NCBI GenBank assembly: GCA_964550895.1
Contig: CAZKAP010000009.1
Location: 7,039-71,038, forward strand
Source: CAZKAP01 sp964550895
GTDB lineage: Bacteria; Bacteroidota; Bacteroidia; Flavobacteriales; Flavobacteriaceae
Direction: 5' to 3'
Length of the DNA stretch: 64,000 nucleotides
In this document: positions 25,877-34,111 of the stretch, in pieces
Layout: every line of letters starts with the position of its first letter
How positions within the stretch are numbered: position 1 is the stretch's first letter
Notes under the pieces: generated by a model
The model's input: only the letters and a program-made list of their open reading frames with translations
Database searches by the model: none
What the model was told of the DNA's origin: nothing
Program-made: the position numbers and the translations under genes

Positions 25877-26515
25877 TTATGGATTAAGGTTGGTATCGCC
25901 CGGGTTGGGATTGTACAAATAGTTAAAGGTATACACGCGCGATTCGTCGATCATCGCATTGGGTTGTGCGGGAGCGTTCCGGTAATACGAAAGGATTTCC
26001 ACCTTGGCATATTTGCCGTCATGGGTTCGGAACACCAAAATACGACCCGGTATGGGAGTGACCAGAAAGGTAGCCGGGTTGTAATTGTACCATCCGTTAT
26101 CGCTTCCCAAAGGCACTGCGAATGATCCCGTGGCGTCCTGGCTAAAGGTTATTCCCTCGGCCGTGGTCACCTGTGCGAAGGTGCCCGTGGCAACAAATGC
26201 CCCGGCGTCGCCGTTGCGGACGGGTTCATCGGCAGTGCCCGTTGCCGTACCGCCGTTTACCGCTATGGTCGTTCCCCTGAAGGCAATATCCCACTCGGTT
26301 TCGCTGGTGGTAACCGCTCCCGTCGCAAAACTAAACTTCGTAAATGGCCCTCCTATGGGCTGACCCTGCCCCCCGGTCTGTGGTGCCTCTAGATTAGAAA
26401 TGGTGGCCGTGATAGCTGCCTCGGAGACGGTGCCCGAAGCTTCATCCTCGTTTTCACAGGAAACCGTTAGTGCCACCAAAATAAGGAATCCCAATAATTG
26501 AATAGTCTTAGTCAT
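25877..26515 (-). CDS. hmuY: HmuY-family heme-binding lipoprotein
   Basis: This 212-residue lipoprotein has Cys20 after LILVALTVSC. The body has the HmuY pattern: FTKFSFATGAV, WDIAFRGTTIAVNGG, a middle with FSQDATGSFAVPLG, WYNYNPATFLVTPIPGRILV and KYAKVEILSYY. Porphyromonas HmuY takes heme from host hemoproteins at the surface and passes it to its TonB receptor. Here it lies 18 bp after such a receptor gene, which supports the call. Heme ligands cannot be fixed by eye. Confidence 0.9.
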   Translation of the reverse strand: MTKTIQLLGFLILVALTVSCENEDEASGTVSEAAITATISNLEAPQTGGQGQPIGGPFTKFSFATGAVTTSETEWDIAFRGTTIAVNGGTATGTADEPVRNGDAGAFVATGTFAQVTTAEGITFSQDATGSFAVPLGSDNGWYNYNPATFLVTPIPGRILVFRTHDGKYAKVEILSYYRNAPAQPNAMIDESRVYTFNYLYNPNPGDTNLNP

Positions 26516-26533
26516 CGTTGAAGTATTTATAAA

Positions 26534-28651
26534 TTAAAAGTTGATATGGAGTCTGGTAAACCACTGTATACCCGGGTTTACCAGTAAACGATTTCCGGGA
26601 GCTCCCAGCGGATTTACTCCGCGGAAATTCAGAAGATTATTAACCCCTGCCTGCAGCTTGTATTTCTTCAGGAAGGTCTTGCCCACGGCTACATTGACCA
26701 GGGCGTATCCTTCTATGAAGGCATCGTCAAAATCGTCCAGCACATCGTTGCCGTTGACATCTGTCAGCCCGAATCGGCTCCGGTATACCACCCTCAAATT
26801 AGCGTCGGCTTTCCATCTGGGTATCTCGTAAAAAACCTTGAAATTCAGGGTATGCCGGGATCGGTTTTCCAGGCCGAAATACTCCTGCCTGCTGACAGCC
26901 ACGGTTTGAAGGGTTCGAGGATCCCGGGCAAATACCTCTCCCTGTTCCACGGCCTCGATTTTAGCTTTGTCGTATGCATAAAGTAGCTGGTAGCCGGCTG
27001 AAAGGTTCAGGTTAGCGGAAGGCCGCAAGTGCACGTCTGCTTCCACTCCCTGGGTATACACCTGGTCGCGGTTGATATAGCCAAAGACATTTTGTCCATT
27101 GGTCTTCGACGCCAGGATTCTGGTATCAATGAGATTTCGGAAATCGTTTCGAAAGGCGTTGATTTCAAATGACCATTCCGGACGCCTTACAACCAGGGCT
27201 ACATTGTAACCCACAGAACTTTCCGCATCCAGAGGTTGTCCCAGATCCGTCGGGTCCACCTGCAGTGCGGCCACCTGCCCCAGATCCAATAACCGCTGAA
27301 TCCCTGCTGCTTCGACCTCTTTTCCGAATACCGAGTATCCGCCTCCGGAAACGTTGGTAAAATCCAGATAGAGCTGCCTGAAATCCGGAGCCTTGAATCC
27401 ACTGCCCACGGATGCCTTTAGGGCCAGGTCTTCTGACAAACTGAATCTCATTGAGGCCTTGGGACTGAATTGGGAATTGTAATCGCTGTGGCGGTCGAAC
27501 CGGGCTCCTGCAATGACATTTACCTTATTCCAGGGCCGAAAATCATATTGGGCGAAAACGTATTGGGAATCGAAGACGACCTCATTGGCAAATAAAGAGC
27601 GATCCAGGGTTTCGTGATTATAGCCCATGCCCAGGGTCAGGGTATTTCCCGTTGAGAAGGAATGGTTGAAGCGAAGTTCGGGCCGCAGCAGGCTCTGGTT
27701 AAAATCGTTTTCGATCAGTACCTGCTGATCCACCGGGTCGACTGACTGCTCGTCGGTTTGGTAATGGGTGTAATACAGCTCGTACTGTATCTGGGTTTTC
27801 TCCGAGGGATTGTGATCCAGTCTCAGGTGGTAATTACCGTCCCTTTCCATACTCGTACTGGGCTGTATGTCGAATTCCTGAACGAAATATCGTCCCGAGG
27901 CAAACCCATCCAGATTGCTGGAAAGCCGTGCATGCACACGGGCGTTAAACGTATAATTGAAAAACGGACTAACGGTTTGAGCTTCGGAGTCCGGCGTGAG
28001 GTCAAAGCCATCGGTGCTTAGTCGATCGAAGAAAAAAGAATAACCCAGGCCGCCGCCCACTTTCTGGCCGAAGGACAAACTGGTATTCTGGTTGTTGAAT
28101 TCCGCACTCCTATGGGACAACTGACCCGAAATTTTTCGGTCCGACGCCGGACGGGTGATGATGTTGATGACTCCGCCCAGGGCTTCGGAACCAAAGAGGC
28201 TGGACGAAGGCCCTTTGACCACCTCTACCTGCTCAATATTTCCTATGGCAAGCCTGCTGAGATCCAGGTTCCCCGAACTCCTTCCTACCACGGGAACTCC
28301 ATCGATTAAAACCAATACGTAGTCCGAGGAGATCCCCTGGATCTGTACCCCCTCTCCTCCCCCGATTGTTGCATCGGGTGTGATGAGTATACCGGTTTGT
28401 TCTTCCAGGATCTCATCCAACCGGGTGACCCCTGTACGCTGAATCTGCTCTTTGGAAATCAGTGTAACCGGTAATGGTAAAGAAGAAAGCTGCCGGTATG
28501 TTCGGGTTGCCGTGACCACCACCCCTTCGAGTTTTTCCACCCGGGTGGAGTCCCTTTCTCTGCCCGATTGTTGAGAAAAAGCGGACAGGAATGGCCCCGC
28601 TAATAGGATAGAAAATGCTATCTTTTTATTTAGATTGATTCCACATAACAT
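26534..28651 (-). CDS. TonB-dependent receptor, HmuR-like heme/iron uptake
   Basis: This 705-residue outer-membrane receptor has a signal peptide (IAFSILLAGPFLSAFSQ), a TonB-box-like LEGVVVTATRT, a plug domain (ILEEQTGILITPDATIGGGE, YVLVLIDGVPVVGRS, GSEALGGVINIITRP) and a barrel ending in Phe (WFTRLHINF). Heme is the likely cargo because hmuY follows. A candidate -7 element ends only 5 bp before the ATG, so the message may have an extremely short leader. The operon is hmuR, hmuY, doxX. Confidence 0.88.
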   Translation of the reverse strand: MLCGINLNKKIAFSILLAGPFLSAFSQQSGRERDSTRVEKLEGVVVTATRTYRQLSSLPLPVTLISKEQIQRTGVTRLDEILEEQTGILITPDATIGGGEGVQIQGISSDYVLVLIDGVPVVGRSSGNLDLSRLAIGNIEQVEVVKGPSSSLFGSEALGGVINIITRPASDRKISGQLSHRSAEFNNQNTSLSFGQKVGGGLGYSFFFDRLSTDGFDLTPDSEAQTVSPFFNYTFNARVHARLSSNLDGFASGRYFVQEFDIQPSTSMERDGNYHLRLDHNPSEKTQIQYELYYTHYQTDEQSVDPVDQQVLIENDFNQSLLRPELRFNHSFSTGNTLTLGMGYNHETLDRSLFANEVVFDSQYVFAQYDFRPWNKVNVIAGARFDRHSDYNSQFSPKASMRFSLSEDLALKASVGSGFKAPDFRQLYLDFTNVSGGGYSVFGKEVEAAGIQRLLDLGQVAALQVDPTDLGQPLDAESSVGYNVALVVRRPEWSFEINAFRNDFRNLIDTRILASKTNGQNVFGYINRDQVYTQGVEADVHLRPSANLNLSAGYQLLYAYDKAKIEAVEQGEVFARDPRTLQTVAVSRQEYFGLENRSRHTLNFKVFYEIPRWKADANLRVVYRSRFGLTDVNGNDVLDDFDDAFIEGYALVNVAVGKTFLKKYKLQAGVNNLLNFRGVNPLGAPGNRLLVNPGIQWFTRLHINF

Positions 28652-28656
28652 GCCGG

Positions 28657-28664
28657 CAAATATA
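28657..28664 (-). promoter_or_regulatory. -7 promoter element facing hmuR
   Basis: The minus strand reads TATATTTG, an exact TAnnTTTG match. It lies so close to the ATG at 28651 that transcription would start at or near the start codon. Either translation is almost leaderless or the true promoter is elsewhere. Confidence 0.4.
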
Positions 28665-28669
28665 TCAGG

Positions 28670-28692
28670 TTATTTTTATCCGGTCTAAATAA
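28670..28692. promoter_or_regulatory. Imperfect palindrome between divergent heme-locus promoters
   Basis: A 23-bp dyad has perfect outer arms TTATTT and AAATAA and a partly symmetric centre around CCGG. It lies exactly between the two divergent -7 elements of hmuR and the DUF6607 gene. The position and symmetry suit an iron-responsive repressor (Fur- or DtxR-like) acting on both operons. The regulator is not identified in the window. Confidence 0.4.
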
Positions 28693-28697
28693 ATTTC

Positions 28698-28705
28698 TAT
28701 TTTTG
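28698..28705 (+). promoter_or_regulatory. -7 promoter element of the DUF6607 operon
   Basis: TATTTTTG matches TAnnTTTG exactly and lies 37 bp before the ATG at 28743, leaving a normal short leader. Confidence 0.5.
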
Positions 28706-28742
28706 CCCTGAAGAGCACTAAAAAACCTTAAGTATTTCACCC

Positions 28743-29669
28743 ATGACGAAATCATTTCTTACGGGGACCTTTGCCCTCCTTTTGGCACTCCCCCTGACCG
28801 CACAGAACAAGAAACAACTCGACCGGCAGGCCATATTGGATATGTGCGGTTGTTATGAAATCACATTCAAATACACCGAAACCTTCGCTCCCGAAATCGA
28901 TTACGAAAAGAAGCTGGACTATACGGCTGCGGCCCTGGAATTGGCCTTGCCCATAGTCGACGAAAACCATAAAATTTCGATACAGCATCTGCTGGTCGTC
29001 AACGACACCATGGTGATCAAGCACTGGCGTCAGGACTGGCTCTACGAGAACACTAACCTGTTCACTTACGACAAGGACAACACCTGGAACTTCTCAACTC
29101 TGCCCAAAAAAGCGGCTAAAGGCCAGTGGACACAAAAGGTCTATCAGGTAGACGACAGTCCCCGGTACTCGGGTTCCGCAACCTGGGTGCATGCCGATGG
29201 ACGGCACTACTGGGAGAACAAAACCGACTCCCCCCTACCCCGACGGGAATACTCCAAGCGAAGCGACTACAATGTCATGAAGCGCGGCAATCGTCAGGAA
29301 ATCACCGACTACGGGTGGGTTCACGAACAAGACAACGATAAGATCATAAGGGAGGACGGACAGGAAGATGTGCTACTGGTACAGGAAAAGGGCTGGAATA
29401 CCTATACGCGGGTATCCGACGAAAAATGTGCACTGGCCAAAGACTGGTGGGCAGAAAACCAGGAATTCTGGGCTCACGTTCGCAGTGTTTGGGACGAAGT
29501 CTACGCTCGCGAAGGTGTGCTTAGCCTGCACCGATCGGTAGACAAGAAGCCTCTATTTATGCACCTGTATCCCTTGGAGGCCAGTCAGGCCGGGAAGGAA
29601 GAAATCCGTGCAGTAATCAACAAGTTTATCGCTAACGGATCAGAACAGGGTCAGGCAACCGGACGATGA
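28743..29669 (+). CDS. DUF6607 family secreted protein
   Basis: This 308-residue protein has a signal peptide (FALLLALPLTAQ). The mature N-terminus carries DMCGCYEITFKYTETFAPE with a Cys-Gly-Cys pair, and a third Cys occurs in EKCALAKDWWAENQEFW; aromatic residues are common. It matches the DUF6607 group of Bacteroidota, which has no assigned function. It is first in an operon with an FMN-binding protein and a four-helix membrane protein, divergent from hmuR. The context points to periplasmic handling of heme or iron (inference). Confidence 0.85.
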   Translation: MTKSFLTGTFALLLALPLTAQNKKQLDRQAILDMCGCYEITFKYTETFAPEIDYEKKLDYTAAALELALPIVDENHKISIQHLLVVNDTMVIKHWRQDWLYENTNLFTYDKDNTWNFSTLPKKAAKGQWTQKVYQVDDSPRYSGSATWVHADGRHYWENKTDSPLPRREYSKRSDYNVMKRGNRQEITDYGWVHEQDNDKIIREDGQEDVLLVQEKGWNTYTRVSDEKCALAKDWWAENQEFWAHVRSVWDEVYAREGVLSLHRSVDKKPLFMHLYPLEASQAGKEEIRAVINKFIANGSEQGQATGR

Positions 29670-30208
29670 AAGCAATATCCATAATCGGGGCCGTGCTATG
29701 CGCGGCCCTTTTTGCATTCCACTCTCCGTTTTCCGGTATACCGGCTCGCCTGAAACAGAAACTGGACAGTGCCGTTCAGACGACCTTCGAGTTGGGCGAT
29801 TTTAAACTGACCCGGGTTCAGGTAACCGCCGATATCGAAGATAAGACCCCGGTAACCATCAGTGGAGAAAATCTTTTTCGGGTCGAGTCCGGTAGCCAAC
29901 TCAAAGGTTATGCGTATCTGGGAGAAGCCCCGAGTATGAAGAACGTCTTCGACTATGTGGTTTTGCTGAACCCCGACCTGAGTATTCGGAAATCCAAGGT
30001 GTTGATCTACCGGGAAGATTACGGGCGGCAAATCGGAAGCCAGCGATGGCTGAAACAATTCATTGGAAGTAAATCCGGGGAATCCCTCGAATACGGTACC
30101 GACATCGACGCCATCTCGGGAGCCACCATATCCGCCAAATCCATGACGACGGCTGTGAATCGGGTCCTGGCATCTCTTGAGGTCCTGAAGGCCGAAAGCA
30201 TACTCTAA
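29666..30208 (+). CDS. FMN-binding domain protein with covalent flavinylation motif
   Basis: This 180-residue exported protein has an N-terminal hydrophobic segment (IIGAVLCAALFAFHSPFSG). The C-terminal half is an FMN_bind domain: YAYLGEAPSMKNVFDYVVLL and DIDAISGATISAKSMTTAV. The Asp-x-x-Ser-Gly-Ala-Thr motif is the site where ApbE attaches FMN to Thr in NqrC and RnfG. It probably carries electrons on the periplasmic side. It overlaps the DUF6607 stop by 4 bp and the next start by 1 bp, so the three genes are tightly coupled. Confidence 0.9.
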   Translation: MKAISIIGAVLCAALFAFHSPFSGIPARLKQKLDSAVQTTFELGDFKLTRVQVTADIEDKTPVTISGENLFRVESGSQLKGYAYLGEAPSMKNVFDYVVLLNPDLSIRKSKVLIYREDYGRQIGSQRWLKQFIGSKSGESLEYGTDIDAISGATISAKSMTTAVNRVLASLEVLKAESIL

Positions 30209-30759
30209 TGCAGATAAAAGGAACCCTCCGACGACTGTCCGGGGAACTCAGAGCCCTGATCGGTATTTATCTGCTGGTAACCAGTATAGGCTTCCTATCG
30301 GCTCTGCAATTCGTGAACGTAACTACCGAAGGCTCTCCCCAGGGCATAGAGGAGAATTACCTGGGCAACGAGGACGACCTCGAGGCGGAGGAGATGAAGT
30401 TCGCCAAAACTGAGAAGCAGATCCTGAACATAGTGCATACCCATATGCTGGGCATGGGCATGCTTTTCTTCATTTTGGCTCTTCTTGTAGCCCTTACGCC
30501 CCTTAAAGGGTTCATTCGCAAATTCCTGATAATCGAACCCCTGCTCTCCGTACTGTTCACCTTCGGCGGAATTTTCTTTCTGTATAAGAACGTCCTCTGG
30601 ATGAAATACCTGGTAATGGCTTCCGGACTGCTGATGACACTTTCCTACGTGATATCTGTAGCCGTAGTCGGGTATTGGCTGCTTCGTCCGATTAGACGGG
30701 ACAACACCCAAAAAAAAGCCCGCCAAACGACTTCGAATCGCCCGGCAGGCCTTAACTAG
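30208..30759 (+). CDS. Four-helix membrane protein with paired His, unknown family
   Basis: This 183-residue protein has four predicted membrane helices at about 14-36, 74-96, 105-126 and 132-158. Helix 2 begins ILNIVHTHMLGMGMLFF, with His77 and His79 near the membrane surface and several Met. A loop of about 40 acidic residues separates helices 1 and 2. The tail is basic. I do not recognise a named family. Its operon position after an FMN-carrying protein suggests it passes electrons across the inner membrane, perhaps via heme bound by the His residues (inference). Its 3' end contains the nrdD terminator on the opposite strand. Confidence 0.75.
   Translation: MQIKGTLRRLSGELRALIGIYLLVTSIGFLSALQFVNVTTEGSPQGIEENYLGNEDDLEAEEMKFAKTEKQILNIVHTHMLGMGMLFFILALLVALTPLKGFIRKFLIIEPLLSVLFTFGGIFFLYKNVLWMKYLVMASGLLMTLSYVISVAVVGYWLLRPIRRDNTQKKARQTTSNRPAGLN
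30711..30750 (-). terminator. Terminator of nrdG-nrdD inside the convergent gene
   Basis: On the minus strand GCCTGCC pairs with GGCGGGC (one wobble), extended inside by a short CG pair, then runs into seven T. It lies 30 bp after the nrdD stop and within the last codons of the opposite membrane-protein gene. Confidence 0.75.
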
Positions 30760-30779
30760 CACACTACAGTCTGAGTTAT

Positions 30780-32633
30780 TCAGGAAATGGCGCTGTCGAT
30801 TCGCTCGAGTTCCCTGACACTTTCTTCCCGGCTTTCACTGCGATCACAGCTTTTGCAGTCGGTACAGTGATAATGCCGCTTCCGCTCCTCCTTCTGTCGG
30901 GGGCTGCTGAAATGAGACACCCTTTTCAGGTATCCGATAATTCGGGTAGCATGGTCGACATTCTCCGAACCGCATTCGGCACAAATCCAACGGGTGCGCT
31001 TATCGAAGTAGCCGCAGGTATTGCAAATGGTGACCTTGATATTGAAGCAGAAATACGGACAACCGGCCCTGGCCGTGGCCCGCAACAAATTCATAAAGCC
31101 TTCTTTATTAGGGGTTTCCTCCAGATTCAGGTGCAGAGCCGAACCCCCATCGAGGAAGCCCGTGGTCTCCCTTCCGTGCAGGACCACCTTGTCCAGGATG
31201 TTGAGCCCGGCATCCTCAACAGGATAGAAGTAGGAGTTATAACAGTCACGGGATACCTGCAAGCCGTCCTTACGATCCCAGTGCGCATTCTTGACTCCCA
31301 GGTTTTCGGCGGGAACCATCTCGGTATTGAACAGGCAGCCAAACTCACGGGCAGCCCTGCGATTTTCGTCGTATATCGGGCGAAGCATGCGGTTGACAAA
31401 CGCCTTGTATTGGAGGTTGTTACCGGGCTTAATGCCCTGGCTTTCCGCCGCCTCAACCAGGCCGTTAATCCCGACGGTCAGGAACTGCTTGTCCAGTGAG
31501 ATCAGCCCCGCATCGTAGACCGGAAGCAGACCGGACCTCATATACGATTCGATCAGGCTGCGGTAGGCAAACTGGTATCGGTGGAGCTTCTTTACTTCCT
31601 CCCGGATATCCGCTCCCTGCTGCACCAGCCGATTCAAATTCAGGGTAATGACATTGATCGACCCCGTGGACACTCCGCCCGCACCCAGGGAATAGCTAAA
31701 GGTATGGTCGCTGAGTTCGTTGCGCAGCCGGCAACAAGAGGCCAGACTGTCCGCCCGGTCGGACTGGTAGATGAAGAAGGAATTTCCCTCGCTGAGTTCT
31801 CGGGCACACAATTCGGCGAAATCCGTATCCACAGGCTCACCCTTACGGGTCAGCATGGCCCCAGTAACGACTGGGAAGGTCAGCAGGGCCTTATTTCTCT
31901 CGGCATTGAACCAGGACATGAAGAACTTCTGAAAACGGAAGACGCTATCCCAATCCGGAGCCTGCCCATCCGGGAAGACAAAATTCTCGAAGAGTCCCTG
32001 GCTGTAGGGCTGATCGTAGATGGAGATGTTCCAGAACACGGATTGATACCCGCGTGCCGCTGCGGGCTGATTGATCGCATAGACCACGTGCTGCAGGTGA
32101 TTTTCTATGGTATCCCTATTGGTTCGGAGATAATCCGGTCCATAATCCTTGCGGGCGAAGTAGTCAAAATACAATAGAAACTCCACGGTAGCAAGGGCGC
32201 CTGCAAATTGGGAACTGACCGCGAAAACCAGGTTGACGAACTCCCCGCAAAAACTCTCCAGGTGTTTGGGTGCGCGGCTCTCACCACCCAGCTTGGTCAG
32301 ACCGTCCAAAAGGAACGGGTACAGGCTGATCGAGGCACAATACGGCTTGAGTGATGTCTCGTCGTGCACATAAATTTCATGAGCCTCGATCTGACGCACG
32401 TACTCATTGGCAAGCTCATCCCCGAACAAATCCGCAATCTGACGCTGCACCAGGGCCCGGTTTACCTGAATATTTATGTCCTTGTTCAGTTCAGCCTCCA
32501 TGGTGGCGACATTCTTGGAAGTTACGTTGGCATTCGCATCGACCACGGAACCGTCGGCGGCATTGTTGCTCTGCAGGTACCGGTCGATAAAATCCAGCTT
32601 CTTCTCCAGTTGATCGGGGTGCAGTCGTATCAT
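30780..32633 (-). CDS. nrdD: Anaerobic (class III) ribonucleoside-triphosphate reductase
   Basis: This 617-residue glycyl-radical enzyme makes deoxyribonucleotides without oxygen. No N-terminal ATP-cone is seen. Substrate-site elements include LKPYCASISLYPFLLDGLTK and SLASCCRLRNEL. The C-terminal zinc cluster is CNTCGYFDKRTRWICAECG, followed by the radical loop RIIGYLKR with Gly567. Unusually, about 50 residues follow the radical Gly and contain another Cys-rich stretch, HCTDCKSCD. It overlaps nrdG by 4 bp (ATGA) and follows it in the operon. Confidence 0.94.
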   Translation of the reverse strand: MIRLHPDQLEKKLDFIDRYLQSNNAADGSVVDANANVTSKNVATMEAELNKDINIQVNRALVQRQIADLFGDELANEYVRQIEAHEIYVHDETSLKPYCASISLYPFLLDGLTKLGGESRAPKHLESFCGEFVNLVFAVSSQFAGALATVEFLLYFDYFARKDYGPDYLRTNRDTIENHLQHVVYAINQPAAARGYQSVFWNISIYDQPYSQGLFENFVFPDGQAPDWDSVFRFQKFFMSWFNAERNKALLTFPVVTGAMLTRKGEPVDTDFAELCARELSEGNSFFIYQSDRADSLASCCRLRNELSDHTFSYSLGAGGVSTGSINVITLNLNRLVQQGADIREEVKKLHRYQFAYRSLIESYMRSGLLPVYDAGLISLDKQFLTVGINGLVEAAESQGIKPGNNLQYKAFVNRMLRPIYDENRRAAREFGCLFNTEMVPAENLGVKNAHWDRKDGLQVSRDCYNSYFYPVEDAGLNILDKVVLHGRETTGFLDGGSALHLNLEETPNKEGFMNLLRATARAGCPYFCFNIKVTICNTCGYFDKRTRWICAECGSENVDHATRIIGYLKRVSHFSSPRQKEERKRHYHCTDCKSCDRSESREESVRELERIDSAIS

Positions 32634-33079
32634 AAGTTTTGGAATAAATGGTTTAACTCTTTATTGTCGGACAGCCGAAGGAAACGCTGATTGGTAGTTG
32701 GACTGTCCAGTCCGCCCTTCTCGGGTATCCAGGGTCCGGTCTTCAGGTAATCGAGTTCGCACCTGAGTCCGGGCGATACCTCATCCAGCCCGGTGTACAG
32801 GCAGGTGCGGTACCCTTGTTCATGTGCCATCCTGAGGTAGGCGATGAGTGCTTTCTCTTCCCATTCCCCTCCCATAAAGAGCACGCAGGTGGCGAATTCC
32901 CTGTACTGTTCCAGGTAGCGGTTATAGCAGGTGGTCGTGAGCTCGTAACCTCCTTCGGATTTCCATAAAAATGAACTGTGGCAGCCCTTACATCTTAAGG
33001 GACAACCCGTAATGGAAAAGCTCAGGCTGATCTCTCCCGGGACTTCTTGCATGACAACATCGAACTGGAAGAAATTCAT
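32630..33079 (-). CDS. nrdG: Anaerobic RNR activating enzyme, radical SAM
   Basis: This 149-residue protein has the CxxxCxxC iron-sulfur motif in ITGCPLRCKGCHSSFLW, then GGEWEEKALIAYLRMAHEQG and RTCLYTGLDE, as in NrdG. It makes the glycyl radical on NrdD using S-adenosylmethionine. Here the activase gene comes before nrdD, the reverse of the order in E. coli. Upstream sequence is AT-rich with a TAAATTTG, but I could not place a convincing promoter or FNR site. Confidence 0.93.
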   Translation of the reverse strand: MNFFQFDVVMQEVPGEISLSFSITGCPLRCKGCHSSFLWKSEGGYELTTTCYNRYLEQYREFATCVLFMGGEWEEKALIAYLRMAHEQGYRTCLYTGLDEVSPGLRCELDYLKTGPWIPEKGGLDSPTTNQRFLRLSDNKELNHLFQNL

Positions 33080-33268
33080 ACCGGCAGCAAATTTTTGTTT
33101 AACGGTAATTCAAATTTACCCAGATGACAAATCCGCTTTTTCGGCCCTAATACTCAGTTATTACCCAGTTATTAACACATTTCAGTCAGGAAGAAAAGAT
33201 TAAACAAAATATGATTTTTGTCAGCTTTTAAGAAATTCACTGGCGGGTGATCCAAAGGCTCACGGATC

Positions 33269-34012
33269 TCACCTTACGGGCAGAAAGACGACCATGTCTC
33301 CGGGCGTCCAGGAGTCCAGATGTCCCATCTGGGATCGGTCCGTGGTAATCAGGTGCATGTGGACATAAGAGTCGTGATGAGTGAATACTCCCTTATGCCG
33401 GGTGGAGAAGAAGCCCAGTATATCGACATCCCTATCGATTAAATCGAAATCCCGTTGTCCCTGATGCGCTTCCTGAGGGGAGCGGACTGGGGTTCCAGGA
33501 GGGAGGTTCTGAATGTGAATCCTGGCCTCGCTCACCCTGCCCTTTAGCAGAAACGGGAAAGGCCGGTTCGATTCACCGGCCCACAGATGAAGATATCGCT
33601 CGAGTTTGCCGATGTCCGATATGCTGTCGGGCAAGTCCCGCTGCTCCCATTGATCGGCCCGGGCATAAACGAAAAATGGTGCTGTTGCCGACGGCTCCAC
33701 ACTCACCTTCATTCCACCTGCACTGTCCGCAATGGATGCGAAGGGTATACCATCGTACAGCAACAATTCACCGCGTAGATAACTCAAGGGACCCAGGCCA
33801 TAGACACCCGGACCGTCGGCTACCAGACTATCCATTTTCACCTGCGGACCCAGGGCACCCTGCCACATCGTATTCCGCATGGCACCGGTTACATGGATTT
33901 CGGTTGGTTCTGAGTTTCGTGCATTGGGTTGGCAACCGATGGCCAGAAGTTGCACTACAACGCACAAAAGAATCGTATTCCCGGGGGATCCGGCGGGTCT
34001 TTTTAAGGTCAT
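33269..34012 (-). CDS. Acetolactate decarboxylase-like lipoprotein
   Basis: This 247-residue protein (ATG 34012) has a signal and lipobox ending in Cys (ILLCVVVQLLAIGC). The rest matches alpha-acetolactate decarboxylase (BudA/AlsD): DGPGVYGLGPLSYLRGELLL, a central Arg/Glu-rich part, and the zinc-binding HMHLIT with a third His in MGHLDSW. The known enzymes convert acetolactate to acetoin in the cytosol. Here it is exported and lipid-anchored. The active-site His residues are kept, so it is probably an enzyme or metal-binding relative, but its substrate outside the cytosol is unclear. Confidence 0.85.
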   Translation of the reverse strand: MTLKRPAGSPGNTILLCVVVQLLAIGCQPNARNSEPTEIHVTGAMRNTMWQGALGPQVKMDSLVADGPGVYGLGPLSYLRGELLLYDGIPFASIADSAGGMKVSVEPSATAPFFVYARADQWEQRDLPDSISDIGKLERYLHLWAGESNRPFPFLLKGRVSEARIHIQNLPPGTPVRSPQEAHQGQRDFDLIDRDVDILGFFSTRHKGVFTHHDSYVHMHLITTDRSQMGHLDSWTPGDMVVFLPVR

Positions 34013-34111
34013 CGGTCGATAATTTTCATCGAAAATAGGCCGGGAACACAACCGTATCCAAAAGAAAGCCTAAAATTTTGCGTTCAATACTGGTGAAAGC
34101 CGTACAACGGT

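Noticed and set aside
30867..31499. 210-codon plus-strand frame opposite nrdD
   Set aside because: It is antisense to the zinc and glycyl-radical end of NrdD and has no recognisable features.
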